Source of the DNA: Magnetococcales bacterium
GTDB lineage: Bacteria > Pseudomonadota > Magnetococcia > Magnetococcales > JADFYX01
Direction: 5' to 3'
DNA: 34,721 nt
Assembly (NCBI GenBank): GCA_015231305.1
Contig: JADGBW010000025.1
Location: 1 to 34,721, forward strand
A program made the position numbers and the translations under genes. Below, piece after piece: positions 26,006-34,721 of the stretch. The notes under the pieces were generated by a model. That model was not told where the DNA came from. It did not search any database and worked only from the letters and a program-made list of their open reading frames with translations. Numbering within the stretch: position 1 is the stretch's first letter; each line of letters opens with the position of its first letter.

Positions 26006-26851
26006 ATGAATACAACTAGAATATTTTTACTCATATTCATAATTCTGCTAGCTCAAGCTTGCTCTGGCCCTACGGTAATTTTAGGCTTTCAAGCTGTATC
26101 AGAGTCAGATGATGGAACATACATCGGTAAGGTCCGTAAAAATAAAAGACATGGTAAAGGTACTTTTAAATTTTTAGATGGCAGCAAGTATGTTGGTCAG
26201 TGGCGTGACGGCAAACAAAATGGCAAGGGAGTTTTAACCTACGCTGATGGCAGCAGGTATATTGGTAACTGGAAAGATGGAAAACAGAGCGGTAATGGGG
26301 TTTTAAGTTATAAGAATAAAAAAATATATGTAGGTGAATGGCGCAAAGGTAGATATAGCGGTAAAGGTACTCTGCAAAAAAAAGATGGTAGTGTATATAT
26401 TGGTGAGTTTAAAAAGGGCAAACCGAGTGGCAAAGGGGTGCTAACATTTCCAGACAAAAGACAATATATTGGCGAATGGCTCTATGGAGAATACGATGGA
26501 GAAGGAACCTTAACCTACAAGGACGGCAGAATTTATAAAGGTAAGTGGAGCGATGGAGAACATGAAGGAGAAGGAACTTTAACCTACCCAGATGGAAGAA
26601 AATATGAAGGCATGTGGTTAGAGGGAAAACCCCATGGACAGGGAACATATACCTGGACAAATGGCAATAGCTATACAGGAGATTATCTTAATGGTAAGCC
26701 CAACGGTAAAGGGATTTACACATATGCTGGAGGCATAAAATTCAGAGGTACATTTAAAAATGGTGTTCCAACAGGTATGGGTAAAGTAATAATGCCCAAC
26801 GGTAGAGAGTTTGCAGGCCCTGCCACCCGTGAGCCGTTACCAAATTTTTAA
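26006..26851 (+). CDS. Lipoprotein made of ten MORN repeats
   Basis: Putative exported lipoprotein: signal segment about 4-18 ending LLAQAC (Cys19; the lipobox is imperfect, with Ala at -3). Then ten MORN repeats begin at residues 39, 62, 85, 108, 131, 154, 177, 200, 223 and 246, an exact 23-residue period, each of the form Y-x-G-x-W-x-x-G-x-x-x-G-x-G. The tail of about 12 residues is not repetitive. MORN arrays form long beta sheets that bind proteins or lipids; here a role in the outer membrane or periplasm is inferred from the signal. The ATG has no clear Shine-Dalgarno. It lies 48 bp after yoeB. The partner is unknown. Confidence 0.85.
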   Translation: MNTTRIFLLIFIILLAQACSGPTVILGFQAVSESDDGTYIGKVRKNKRHGKGTFKFLDGSKYVGQWRDGKQNGKGVLTYADGSRYIGNWKDGKQSGNGVLSYKNKKIYVGEWRKGRYSGKGTLQKKDGSVYIGEFKKGKPSGKGVLTFPDKRQYIGEWLYGEYDGEGTLTYKDGRIYKGKWSDGEHEGEGTLTYPDGRKYEGMWLEGKPHGQGTYTWTNGNSYTGDYLNGKPNGKGIYTYAGGIKFRGTFKNGVPTGMGKVIMPNGREFAGPATREPLPNF

Positions 26852-26945
26852 TAACTGGCCTTAAAAAATTGTTCCCTACTGCTCTGTTATTGTAGTGGTG
26901 TTTGTTAAATAGTAGTTTAAAATCAGAACTTTGTTACTTTTGGAA

Positions 26946-26973
26946 TGGTTCATCAATATATCAACTATATAAT
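26946..26973 (+). promoter_or_regulatory. Possible promoter of the hybrid kinase gene
   Basis: A consensus -10 TATAAT (26968-26973) with a weak -35 TGGTTC (26946-26951) and a 16-bp spacer, about 75 bp before the kinase ATG. The region is AT-rich, so this may be chance. Confidence 0.3.
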
Positions 26974-27046
26974 AATCACATTTTAGGTTACATTTGTTAG
27001 ATCAAGACTGTAATAAAGTCTAAATAAAATTCTAAATTAACTAACC

Positions 27047-30000
27047 ATGACTACAAATTTAAAGATAGGGCTACAACTCAAATATAACTCTCCAGTTCAT
27101 CTATCTGGCAGACTTAAGAATAGCTGCATCATTATAATAATATATCTATCGTTTATATTGCTCTCTTCTACCGCTGAATCATCTAACAATGACAAAATTA
27201 CAATATTATCACCAAACATCCCACCAGTTAGCTTTGTCAAAGAAGGTCGTGTTACTGGACTAGGTGTTGAGATAGTTAGAGAAATTTTACACCGTTTAGA
27301 TAGGTCCGACCCAATTCTTATTGAACTCTGGTCTGAAGCTTTTATCAGAGCCCAAAATGAACCCAATACAGTACTGCTTCCTCCTTCTCGAACACCTGAA
27401 AGAGAAAAGCTTTTCCAGTGGGTAGGACCATTGATACCTGAAAAGCTATACCTTTTTGGTAGGAAAGGAATAATTAATTCTAATATAAAACAGTTACAAG
27501 TCGGTGCAGTTAAAGGATATGCCTCTGAACGTTGGCTTATTGATAATCAATACAACGTCGTTAGTTTTTCTTCTCCCAAAGAGGGTATACAAGCCCTAAT
27601 AAAGGGCGAGGTGGACCTCTGGATTAACAGTAACATCACTATGGCCCACACTGCCAAGAAAGCAGGAATTGATCCTAGCAAAATCCAAGCTGTAAAGTCC
27701 GTTAAAGATCTGCCTGCCTATCTGGTGTTTTCCCCTAACACAGGCTCAACTATTGTAGATAAATGGCAACAGACACTAAATAAAATGAAACAAGACGGAA
27801 GCTACGATCGAATCGTACAGGATTGGGTTCCGTTGATGAGTGCAGGAAACACCAGTAAGGTGACCAAAAAAATGGATCTCCTCAGCAAAGAGGATAGGTT
27901 GTTTTTGGCTTCCAAGGGTTCAATTTCCATGTGTGTAGATCCGGATTGGATGCCCTTTGAAAGAATCAATGAGACAAACCATCACGAAGGCATTGCCGCT
28001 GATTTTATTAATTTAATAACAAAACGATTGGGAATTTCCATTAATCTGGTTGCAACCAGTAGCTGGGTAGAATCAATAGAGAAATTTTCATCTGGCAAAT
28101 GCGATATTTTATCAGCTGCTGCATATAGTAAAAAACGTGAGAAAAACATGCTTTTCTCACATCCCTACTATGAAATCCCAGCAGTCATTGCTACTCACAA
28201 TAAAGAGCTGTTCATTCAGGGCATCGACTCAATCCTGGACAAACCCATAGGTATTGTTAGAGGATTTTATCTGATCGATAGGGTTCGACAACTTAAAAAA
28301 GATGTCAATATTGTTAAAGTCGACAGTATACAAGAAGGTCTTGAGTCATTGAGAGATGGTCATATATTTGCCTTTCTAGATACCATACCCTCTATAAGCT
28401 ATGCCTCCCAAAAAGCAGGGATAGATAATATAAAAATTGCAGGACAACTTGGCTTTTCTAACCAATTTCACATTACAGCCCATAAGGGCGAAGAACAACT
28501 AATTGCTATATTCAATAAAGCTATTAACAATATAAGCTCAGAAGATCGACAAACAATCATATCTCGTTGGTCCAACATAAAAATTGATAGACAAACTGAC
28601 TTAACCCTTGTCTATTACCTACTAATTATATTTGGGCTTTTTAGTTTAATCTTTTTTTATCGTCATTTAAAATTAACCAAGCTAAACAAACAGTTATCAG
28701 ACCAACAAAAGCTTGAACAAAGTCTGCGAGAGAGCGAAGAAATATTTCAAATTTTCTTCCATAAGGCTGTAATAGGCTTGGTAATGGTTTCAAATGATTA
28801 TCAATACTTGGATGTCAATTCAGCTTTTTGTCAAATGGTTGGATATGATCGGGATGAGCTGCTCAAAATGTCTTTCAAGGATATAACCTACTTGGATGAT
28901 ATACCCACAGACCTGGACAACCTAAAAAATATACTTGATGGGCAAAGTTCATCATTTATTACAGAAAAAAGATATATCAAAAAATCTGGTGAGATTTTTT
29001 GGACTCAACTCAGCTTAACCATTGTACGTGATGATGATAATAACCCTAAGTTTTTTATCGGTCAAATTCTGGATATTGACTCGCAAAAAAAAGCTCTGGA
29101 AAAACTCAGAGAGAATGAAGCTAGATTGCGGGGGTATTTTGAACTTGGCTTAGTGGGTATGGCAACTACATCTGTAGAAAAAGGGTGGATACAGGTAAAT
29201 AATCGCCTGTGTGAAATTTTAGGCTATGAGCGTGAAGAGCTGGTACAAAAAACCTGGAGTGAAATTACACACCCAGAGGACTTAGCTGCAGACGAAGCAA
29301 AGTTTTTGCAGGTTCTATCTGGTGAAATCGATGGCTACAGTATTGATAAACGCTTTATACGCAAAAATAAAGAGATTATTCACGCCAGTATATCTGCAAG
29401 CTGTTTTCGGAATCCAGATGGGTCAGCTGATTTTTTTGTAGCTTTTGTCAATGATATAAGCGAGCGCAAACAAGCAGAAGAGGAGTTACAACAAAGTAGT
29501 AAACGTCTAGCTTTGGCTACTAAAGCAGGTGGTATAGGGGTTTGGGAATTGATATTCCCCGAATATGAGTTAATTTGGGATCAGCAGATAATGGAGATTT
29601 ACCAAGTACAGCCTCAAGAGTTTAGTGGCCATTATGAGGCTTGGAAAAACCGGGTTCACCCTGAAGACCTAGATGCAGCAGAACAACTTTTACATGATGC
29701 TATAGCAGGAAAAGCCGTATTTGAAACAGAGTTTCGTGTTATTTGGCCTGACAAATCAACACGTTACATTCGAGCAGCGGCACTTGTTGAACGCGCAAAA
29801 GATGGTACTCCATTAAAATTGATTGGTGTTAACTGGGATGTGACTGATGAAAAAATCAGTCGAGGTGTATTGCAAGAGGCAAAAGAGCAAGCAGAGGTGG
29901 CCAACGTAGCTAAAAGTGATTTTCTTGCCACCATGAGCCATGAAATTAGAACCCCCCTCAATGCAATTATTGGTATGGCTGAACTACTGCAAGATACAAA

Positions 30001-31471
30001 TCTAAGCAAAGTTCAAGAACGTTATGTGCAGACATTCAATAGATCTGGTGAAACCCTGTTATCCATTGTTAACGATATTCTTGATCTGTCAAAAATAGAA
30101 GCAGGACAGCTAACATTAGAAAATATTTCATTTGATCTACGAAAAATTGTTAACGAGGCAATAGAGCTATTTTACCTTGCGGCAGTAGATAAGGGAATTT
30201 TACTTAATTCAAAAATTGAAAATGATGTACCCCAATGGGTGATTGGCGATCCTACAAGATTACGTCAAATCTTGTTTAACCTAATTGGTAATGCAGTAAA
30301 ATTCACAAATGAAGGTTCTGTTAGCATTTCTATTTATAATGGGGAAGAAAATAAAGTTACCTTTGTCGTAACAGATACTGGGCCGGGTATATCAAAGGAG
30401 CAACAGGAGAAGATTTTTCAACCGTTTACCCAAACTGATGAATTTACAACCAGAAAACATGGTGGCACAGGTTTGGGGCTAACCATTAGCCGTCGCTTGG
30501 TTAAAATGATGGGTGGGAAAATTAATCTCAAGAGTGAGCCTAACAATGGTGCAGAGTTCTTGTTTTCTGTTAATTTGCCTTTATCTACTAATAGTGAAAC
30601 TAACAAAAAAGAGAAGAATGGTTTAGTCGTTAAAGATGATTTGCATGATTGGATAGGAAGTCTGAATATTTTACTTGCAGATGATGCCGAAGAAAACCAG
30701 ATGGTTGTTCAAGGGTTTTTACAAAAATATGGATGCCGTCTTGATATAGCTGATAACGGTGCTATTGCCTTTGAAATGTTCAAGAAAAAACATTACGACC
30801 TAGTCCTTATGGATATCCAAATGCCAGTTATGGATGGAAACACTGCTACAAGAGAGATTCGTGCATGGGAAGAGGAGAACGGAAGAAATCCGGTTCAAAT
30901 TATTGCCATTACAGCCCACGCACTGCACGAAGAAGTCGCAAAAACAAAAGCAGCAGGGTGTAATCAACATCTTAGCAAGCCCATTCACCGAGCTGTTCTT
31001 GTTGAGGCTATAAGTAAACTTCGTATACCAACAGATATACATAGAGAAGATATAATAAGTGATAAACAAAATCAGGAAAGCAACAACAATCCTGAAGAGC
31101 TAAATATTCTAGAAAATGAAAATTTATTAACAATCGACCATAATATCTTGGAACAATTGCGCCAAGACTTAGATGGCGATATAGAGCCAACCTTAAATGT
31201 GTTCCTTAAAAAACTTCCTATTTGCCTGACCGATATATCTTATGCAGTTGAAACAAAAAACCAAGAAAAGCTATCTAAAGCTACTCACAAACTAAAAGGT
31301 TCTGCTTCGTTATTTGGTGCAAAAAAGCTTTCTGAGCTATCTCAACAACTCGAAATGAGAAGTAAATCAGGTCAAATTCCTGATGATGGAAAACTATTAG
31401 CAGCTATAATGGCTCAAGGTGAAGCAGTGCAAGCTGAACTTAAAAAAACACTTGGTAAATTAACATCATAA
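27047..31471 (+). CDS. Tripartite hybrid sensor histidine kinase (two SBP domains, three PAS, HisKA, REC, HPt)
   Basis: A 1474-residue BvgS/EvgS-like sensor. Order: N-terminal membrane segment about 26-41, two periplasmic SBP_bac_3-type domains about 50-262 and 290-512, a membrane helix about 520-537, three PAS domains (about 565-680, 690-808, 820-935), HisKA with His965 in SHEIRTP, an ATPase domain with N-box NLIGNAVKFT (1078-1087), DTGPGI (1110-1115) and GGTGLGL (1139-1145), a receiver with Asp1256 in LMDIQMPVMDG and Lys1311, and a C-terminal HPt with His1414 in THKLKG. All phosphorelay residues are present. The SBP domains suggest sensing of an amino acid or similar solute. No response regulator is adjacent. 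The ATG lacks a clear Shine-Dalgarno. Confidence 0.94.
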   Translation: MTTNLKIGLQLKYNSPVHLSGRLKNSCIIIIIYLSFILLSSTAESSNNDKITILSPNIPPVSFVKEGRVTGLGVEIVREILHRLDRSDPILIELWSEAFIRAQNEPNTVLLPPSRTPEREKLFQWVGPLIPEKLYLFGRKGIINSNIKQLQVGAVKGYASERWLIDNQYNVVSFSSPKEGIQALIKGEVDLWINSNITMAHTAKKAGIDPSKIQAVKSVKDLPAYLVFSPNTGSTIVDKWQQTLNKMKQDGSYDRIVQDWVPLMSAGNTSKVTKKMDLLSKEDRLFLASKGSISMCVDPDWMPFERINETNHHEGIAADFINLITKRLGISINLVATSSWVESIEKFSSGKCDILSAAAYSKKREKNMLFSHPYYEIPAVIATHNKELFIQGIDSILDKPIGIVRGFYLIDRVRQLKKDVNIVKVDSIQEGLESLRDGHIFAFLDTIPSISYASQKAGIDNIKIAGQLGFSNQFHITAHKGEEQLIAIFNKAINNISSEDRQTIISRWSNIKIDRQTDLTLVYYLLIIFGLFSLIFFYRHLKLTKLNKQLSDQQKLEQSLRESEEIFQIFFHKAVIGLVMVSNDYQYLDVNSAFCQMVGYDRDELLKMSFKDITYLDDIPTDLDNLKNILDGQSSSFITEKRYIKKSGEIFWTQLSLTIVRDDDNNPKFFIGQILDIDSQKKALEKLRENEARLRGYFELGLVGMATTSVEKGWIQVNNRLCEILGYEREELVQKTWSEITHPEDLAADEAKFLQVLSGEIDGYSIDKRFIRKNKEIIHASISASCFRNPDGSADFFVAFVNDISERKQAEEELQQSSKRLALATKAGGIGVWELIFPEYELIWDQQIMEIYQVQPQEFSGHYEAWKNRVHPEDLDAAEQLLHDAIAGKAVFETEFRVIWPDKSTRYIRAAALVERAKDGTPLKLIGVNWDVTDEKISRGVLQEAKEQAEVANVAKSDFLATMSHEIRTPLNAIIGMAELLQDTNLSKVQERYVQTFNRSGETLLSIVNDILDLSKIEAGQLTLENISFDLRKIVNEAIELFYLAAVDKGILLNSKIENDVPQWVIGDPTRLRQILFNLIGNAVKFTNEGSVSISIYNGEENKVTFVVTDTGPGISKEQQEKIFQPFTQTDEFTTRKHGGTGLGLTISRRLVKMMGGKINLKSEPNNGAEFLFSVNLPLSTNSETNKKEKNGLVVKDDLHDWIGSLNILLADDAEENQMVVQGFLQKYGCRLDIADNGAIAFEMFKKKHYDLVLMDIQMPVMDGNTATREIRAWEEENGRNPVQIIAITAHALHEEVAKTKAAGCNQHLSKPIHRAVLVEAISKLRIPTDIHREDIISDKQNQESNNNPEELNILENENLLTIDHNILEQLRQDLDGDIEPTLNVFLKKLPICLTDISYAVETKNQEKLSKATHKLKGSASLFGAKKLSELSQQLEMRSKSGQIPDDGKLLAAIMAQGEAVQAELKKTLGKLTS

Positions 31472-31674
31472 CTGTATATATTATATTGAAGGCAATAGTA
31501 TCAAAAACTCAAAATTCCAACATTTTGACTTTCATTTCAACATAAATATTCACATGTTGTAGAAACTCTTAAAAGCCATTTAAAAAGCAAAAAGTTATAC
31601 TCTTGCTTCATAATAAACAGTTATAAAAAATATTTTGCATACCAAAGCAATACCAAAAACTACTGAGTAAAAAA

Positions 31675-33888
31675 ATGGGAAAAGCAGATCCATCAAATTC
31701 ATCTTATAATGGACAAAAACAAATTAGTGTTGATGAGGCATATAAAAAAGCTCTTAATTATTTTAACGCTGAACAGTTCACCGAAGCTGATAAACTCTGT
31801 ACTGCAATAATACAAGCCGTACCTCACCATATTTTTGCAATTAATTTACTAGGATTGATCGCACAAAAACTTAACCTTCATGACTTATCATTAGAACTTT
31901 TTCAAAGAGTAGTAGAAATAGATAAATCTAAACCTTGGATATACTACAATATAGGAACCGCCCTTAATAAATTAGGTAGATTTAATGAGGCTATAGAGGC
32001 TCAAAAAAAAGCAGTATCAATTGATCCCAATTATGCAGAAGCACACAATAGCCTTGGTAACGTACTGATAGAACAAGGCAGTTTTGCTGAGGCTGTTAAT
32101 AGCTTGCAAAAAGCAATAGATATTAACCCTGAATATGCTGACGCTTATTATAACCTTGGTGTTGCACTACAAAAACTAGGCAAAACAGAGCTTGCTATTA
32201 TTTACTACCAAAAATTAATAGAATTTAAACCAGATAACGCAAACGCTTTTCTTAATCTTAGTATAGCCTTAGAAGAGCAAGGAAAATTAAATGAAGCAGT
32301 TACAAGTGCTAAATCAGCAATATCTATTGATAATAAATATACTGAGCCTTACATACAAATTGGTAATATTTTAAAAGAGCAAAAGAAGCTAGATGAAGCT
32401 TTAATATATTACCAAAAAGCAATAAATATTAATCCTGAATACGCCGAAGCTTATAACAACATTGGAACAATATTAAAAAAACAGAACCGTATAAGCGAAG
32501 CTATAAGCAATTTTCAAAAAGCAACAATACTAAAACCAAATTTTGCAGATGCCTTCTTCAATCTTGGTGTGCTTCAAATAAAACAAGATAAAATTGAAGA
32601 TGCTATCAAGAATTATAAAAAAGCTTTATCAATTAAGCCGGAATATTTCAAAGCTCACTGCAACTTAATTTTCTGTTTAGATTTATTAATCAAAATATCA
32701 TCGCAAGAAGCTATGATAGAACGGAAAAACTTGGCGGCACAGCATACTGAGCACCTAAAGGCTTTTTGGTTATCTTTCCCAAATAAACCAGACCATAATA
32801 GAGTTTTGCGAATTGGTTATGTGGGAGCTGATTTTATAGATCATTCAGCTGCTCATATTTTTGGAACCATGCTTTTGAACTATAATAAAAGACAATTCAA
32901 GGTATTTTGTTACGCAGGAAATGCCCAAGAAGATGACCTTTCAGAACAATTCAAACAAAATTCTTCCAAATGGTTGTCTACAACAAATATTGATGATGCT
33001 ACATTAGCCGAAATAATACAAAAGGATAGTATAGATATTCTTGTAGATCTTTCAGGTCACACTGATGGTAACCGCTTATTAACTTTTGCAAGAAAACCAG
33101 CACCTATACAAATTACTGCTTGGGGTTATCCTCATGGTACAGCCATGGATGCAATGGATTATCTCTTTGCCGACCCTTATTTTTTTAACTCCCAAGAGCG
33201 AAGAAAATTAAAAGAAAAAGTAATTGACCTTCCATGTGTAATTCATTTACTTGATATTATACCATTTCCTAAAGTAACTGACCCTCCTGTTTGTAAAAGC
33301 GAATATATTACATTTGGGGCATTTAACCGTCTTGAAAAAAACAACTCTGAAGTATACGCTTTATGGGCTAAGATTTTACACAGTGTGCCTACTGCTAAAC
33401 TTTTTATAAAAACATCAAACCTCGACGATATAACAAATATAAATAAAATTGAGACCATTTTTCAAGAAAAGGGAATTTCACGACAACGCCTCAATTTTAT
33501 GGGAAAAACAACGCCTATTTATCATCGTGAAATCCATAGTAAAATTGATATAATGTTAGACACCTTTCCTCATAACGGCGGAATGACTACCTTATCATCA
33601 TTAAAAATGGGGGTTCCTGTATTGACCCATGAGCAAAAAACCCAGTGCCCCACAAGTGCATCTATTTTATATTTATTAGGGTTGGATGAGTGGTGCGCTC
33701 AAAATGATGATGAGTATGTTGAAAAAGCAGTTAAATTTGCCAATGAAATAAATTATTTAAAAACATTACGCCATCAACTAAGAAAACAATTTGATGAATC
33801 AGTACTGGGTAATTCAAAACTCTACACACAAGAAGTAGAAAATATATATCGGCAACTATGGATAAAATGGTGTGATAGCAGAAAATAG
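31675..33888 (+). CDS. TPR plus O-GlcNAc-transferase-like (GT41/SPINDLY) protein
   Basis: Putative cytoplasmic glycosyltransferase adding a sugar to Ser/Thr of proteins. The first 330 residues are about nine TPRs of 34 residues (KAVSIDPNYAEAHNSLGNVL and similar). Residues about 378-730 match the GT41 catalytic domain: RIGYVGADFIDHSAAH (379-394), DILVDLSGHTDGNRLL, PAPIQITAWGYP, MDYLFAD, TFGAFNRLEK (the Lys in line with human OGT Lys842) and DTFPHNGGMTTLSSLKMGVPVLT holding the UDP-sugar site. The His, Lys and NGG elements are present, so activity is likely. The 737-residue length is usual for bacterial members. ATG 31675 lacks a Shine-Dalgarno. Donor and targets are unknown; flagellin or surface proteins are possible. 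Confidence 0.9.
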   Translation: MGKADPSNSSYNGQKQISVDEAYKKALNYFNAEQFTEADKLCTAIIQAVPHHIFAINLLGLIAQKLNLHDLSLELFQRVVEIDKSKPWIYYNIGTALNKLGRFNEAIEAQKKAVSIDPNYAEAHNSLGNVLIEQGSFAEAVNSLQKAIDINPEYADAYYNLGVALQKLGKTELAIIYYQKLIEFKPDNANAFLNLSIALEEQGKLNEAVTSAKSAISIDNKYTEPYIQIGNILKEQKKLDEALIYYQKAININPEYAEAYNNIGTILKKQNRISEAISNFQKATILKPNFADAFFNLGVLQIKQDKIEDAIKNYKKALSIKPEYFKAHCNLIFCLDLLIKISSQEAMIERKNLAAQHTEHLKAFWLSFPNKPDHNRVLRIGYVGADFIDHSAAHIFGTMLLNYNKRQFKVFCYAGNAQEDDLSEQFKQNSSKWLSTTNIDDATLAEIIQKDSIDILVDLSGHTDGNRLLTFARKPAPIQITAWGYPHGTAMDAMDYLFADPYFFNSQERRKLKEKVIDLPCVIHLLDIIPFPKVTDPPVCKSEYITFGAFNRLEKNNSEVYALWAKILHSVPTAKLFIKTSNLDDITNINKIETIFQEKGISRQRLNFMGKTTPIYHREIHSKIDIMLDTFPHNGGMTTLSSLKMGVPVLTHEQKTQCPTSASILYLLGLDEWCAQNDDEYVEKAVKFANEINYLKTLRHQLRKQFDESVLGNSKLYTQEVENIYRQLWIKWCDSRK

Positions 33889-33897
33889 CTTCTCTAA

Positions 33898-33925
33898 CAA
33901 CAAGTTAAATAAATTGTTGGCTTTT
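33898..33925 (+). terminator. Weak terminator-like hairpin after the GT41 gene
   Basis: Arms CAACAA (33898-33903) and TTGTTG (33914-33919) followed by GCTTTT. The AT-rich 6-bp stem is weak. Outer arms TAGCTT (33886-33891) and AAGCTA (33926-33931) could extend it. Confidence 0.3.
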
Positions 33926-34124
33926 AAGCTAAATAATAAAATACGACAACACATTTATCACAAACAAACGGAATTTTTTATCTGACTTTTTTATTTTTTA
34001 AATTTCAATTTTGTATTTGTAAGACAAAATTAACTTAGTTTGTATCTAGGTATATGCTTAGCAATTAACCATAAGAACTAGCGTGCAAATTTTCGTTGTT
34101 TATAATATTGATTTGAGGCTGAAT

Positions 34125-34610
34125 ATGGTTAATAAATATTTATTATATTTGCTTGCAGCATTCGTAGTGACAAGCATATCTGGATGCTTAAGCTCTGGTG
34201 AAGAAAACTCCGATAAAGGACAAGAGCTTGCGAATAATCTTTGTCGGGGTTGTCATAATATTAAAGACACATCAAAACATGCTAGAGGGCCAGCATTTTC
34301 AGGAATTTTCAATCAACCAGCAGGAAGTGCAACAGGTTATCGATATCATTCTGATTATCTATACCAAGTAAGACAAATGGAATTAATTTGGAATAAAGAA
34401 TCATTGGATTTTTTCCTTAAAAATCCTCAAAAATTTCTATCAAAATCTACTATGGTTGAAAAAAACAATACAATATTAACTGAAGTGAAAGATGGTTATA
34501 CAAAGCAGAATTTTTTTACCGCCTGGAAACATCGAAGTTTTAAGCCTATAAAGTCCGAAAAAGACAGGAAAGATATAATTGCATACTTAGAAAAAATATC
34601 AGTAAAATAG
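34125..34610 (+). CDS. Lipoprotein c-type cytochrome (class I, cyt c/c2-like)
   Basis: Electron carrier of 161 residues. The signal ends in a good lipobox ISGC (Cys21), so it is probably membrane-anchored on the periplasmic side. Haem attachment is CRGCH at 40-44, followed by RGPAFSGIFNQPAGSATGYRY, close to mitochondrial-type and c2 cytochromes. The likely Met ligand is Met110 in KSTM. An insert of about 20 residues (111-131) before the last helix is unusual. I chose ATG 34125, which has GAGG 6-7 nt upstream; a GTG at 34083 lacks a site and would place 14 extra residues before the signal. Partner oxidases are not in the window. Confidence 0.88.
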   Translation: MVNKYLLYLLAAFVVTSISGCLSSGEENSDKGQELANNLCRGCHNIKDTSKHARGPAFSGIFNQPAGSATGYRYHSDYLYQVRQMELIWNKESLDFFLKNPQKFLSKSTMVEKNNTILTEVKDGYTKQNFFTAWKHRSFKPIKSEKDRKDIIAYLEKISVK

Positions 34611-34721
34611 AGTATAGTTAAAAAGTGATATAGTTAAGAAAACTTTTCATAAAACTATATTAATCTCCCATACTCCCACCTACCAAATTGGGTTCCCCTC
34701 CCCCGGTAGGCCGTACTCTTG

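Noticed and set aside
26120-26820. 69-bp tandem periodicity read as a DNA repeat or CRISPR-like array
   Set aside because: The period is exactly the 23-codon MORN repeat of a single open frame; units differ in sequence and no spacers exist.
31740-32680. Imperfect 102-bp periodicity
   Set aside because: Explained by 34-residue TPRs of the GT41 protein.
34650-34721. C-rich sequence at the right edge with CCTACC/GGTAGG arms
   Set aside because: Too short and cut by the window end; cannot be told apart from a chance inverted repeat or the start of a repeat element.

Overview
The window looks like chromosomal DNA from a Gram-negative, probably aerobic or respiring proteobacterium with an outer membrane. 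The envelope genes bamD, lapA and lapB, the IHF beta subunit, a six-domain ribosomal protein S1, a chorismate mutase/prephenate dehydratase fusion, a squalene/hopanoid-type gene (hpnE) and a lipoprotein cytochrome c support this. The order pheA-tyrA-aroA-cmk-rpsA-ihfB-lapA-lapB is the one seen in gamma- and related proteobacteria. The class II look of AroA, the unusual long GAPDH and hpnE make a deep-branching lineage (for example near Zetaproteobacteria or Magnetococcia) possible, but the genus cannot be fixed by eye.

Layout. (1) 120-13037, minus strand: a dense 13-gene housekeeping block read hpnE > bamD > pheA > tyrA > aroA > cmk > rpsA > ihfB > lapA > lapB > DUF2062 > rpiB > glyA. Many junctions abut or overlap, and hairpin terminators follow rpsA and ihfB. 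(2) 13207-18252, plus strand: an RND/MMPL exporter with a C-terminal cyclic-nucleotide-binding domain, then a DUF255 (YyaL-like) protein. (3) 18329-22399, minus strand: transketolase > long atypical GAPDH > an unrecognised acidic protein, a likely central-carbon operon. (4) 22657-25352, plus strand: a nucleotidyltransferase-PfkB kinase fusion (domains in the reverse of HldE order), overlapping by 4 bp with an outer-membrane lipoprotein-sorting (LolA-like) protein. (5) 25382-25957: a YefM/YoeB toxin-antitoxin pair with a recognisable operator. (6) 26006-34610, plus strand, more AT-rich: a lipoprotein of ten MORN repeats, a 1474-residue tripartite hybrid histidine kinase with two periplasmic substrate-binding-type domains, a TPR plus O-GlcNAc-transferase-like (GT41) protein, and a lipoprotein c-type cytochrome.

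How the genes fit together. The left block makes aromatic amino acids, nucleotides, ribosomes and envelope quality-control proteins. The middle holds pentose-phosphate/Calvin-type enzymes and two sets of envelope lipid or lipoprotein trafficking genes. The right part is accessory: sensing, protein glycosylation, surface lipoproteins and a toxin-antitoxin stabiliser. No rRNA, tRNA, CRISPR array, insertion sequence or phage gene was recognised. Dispersed repeats of the ATTCCC-N8-GGGAAT type occur at 1-27 and 9551-9625. No gene-free stretch exceeds about 300 bp.

The observations most worth checking are the cNMP-controlled RND exporter beside hpnE, the loss of the catalytic Thr in the prephenate dehydratase TRF motif, the reverse-order nucleotidyltransferase/kinase fusion with an altered GAGD motif, the tkt-gap-unknown operon, and a perfect 45-bp palindrome between ihfB and lapA.
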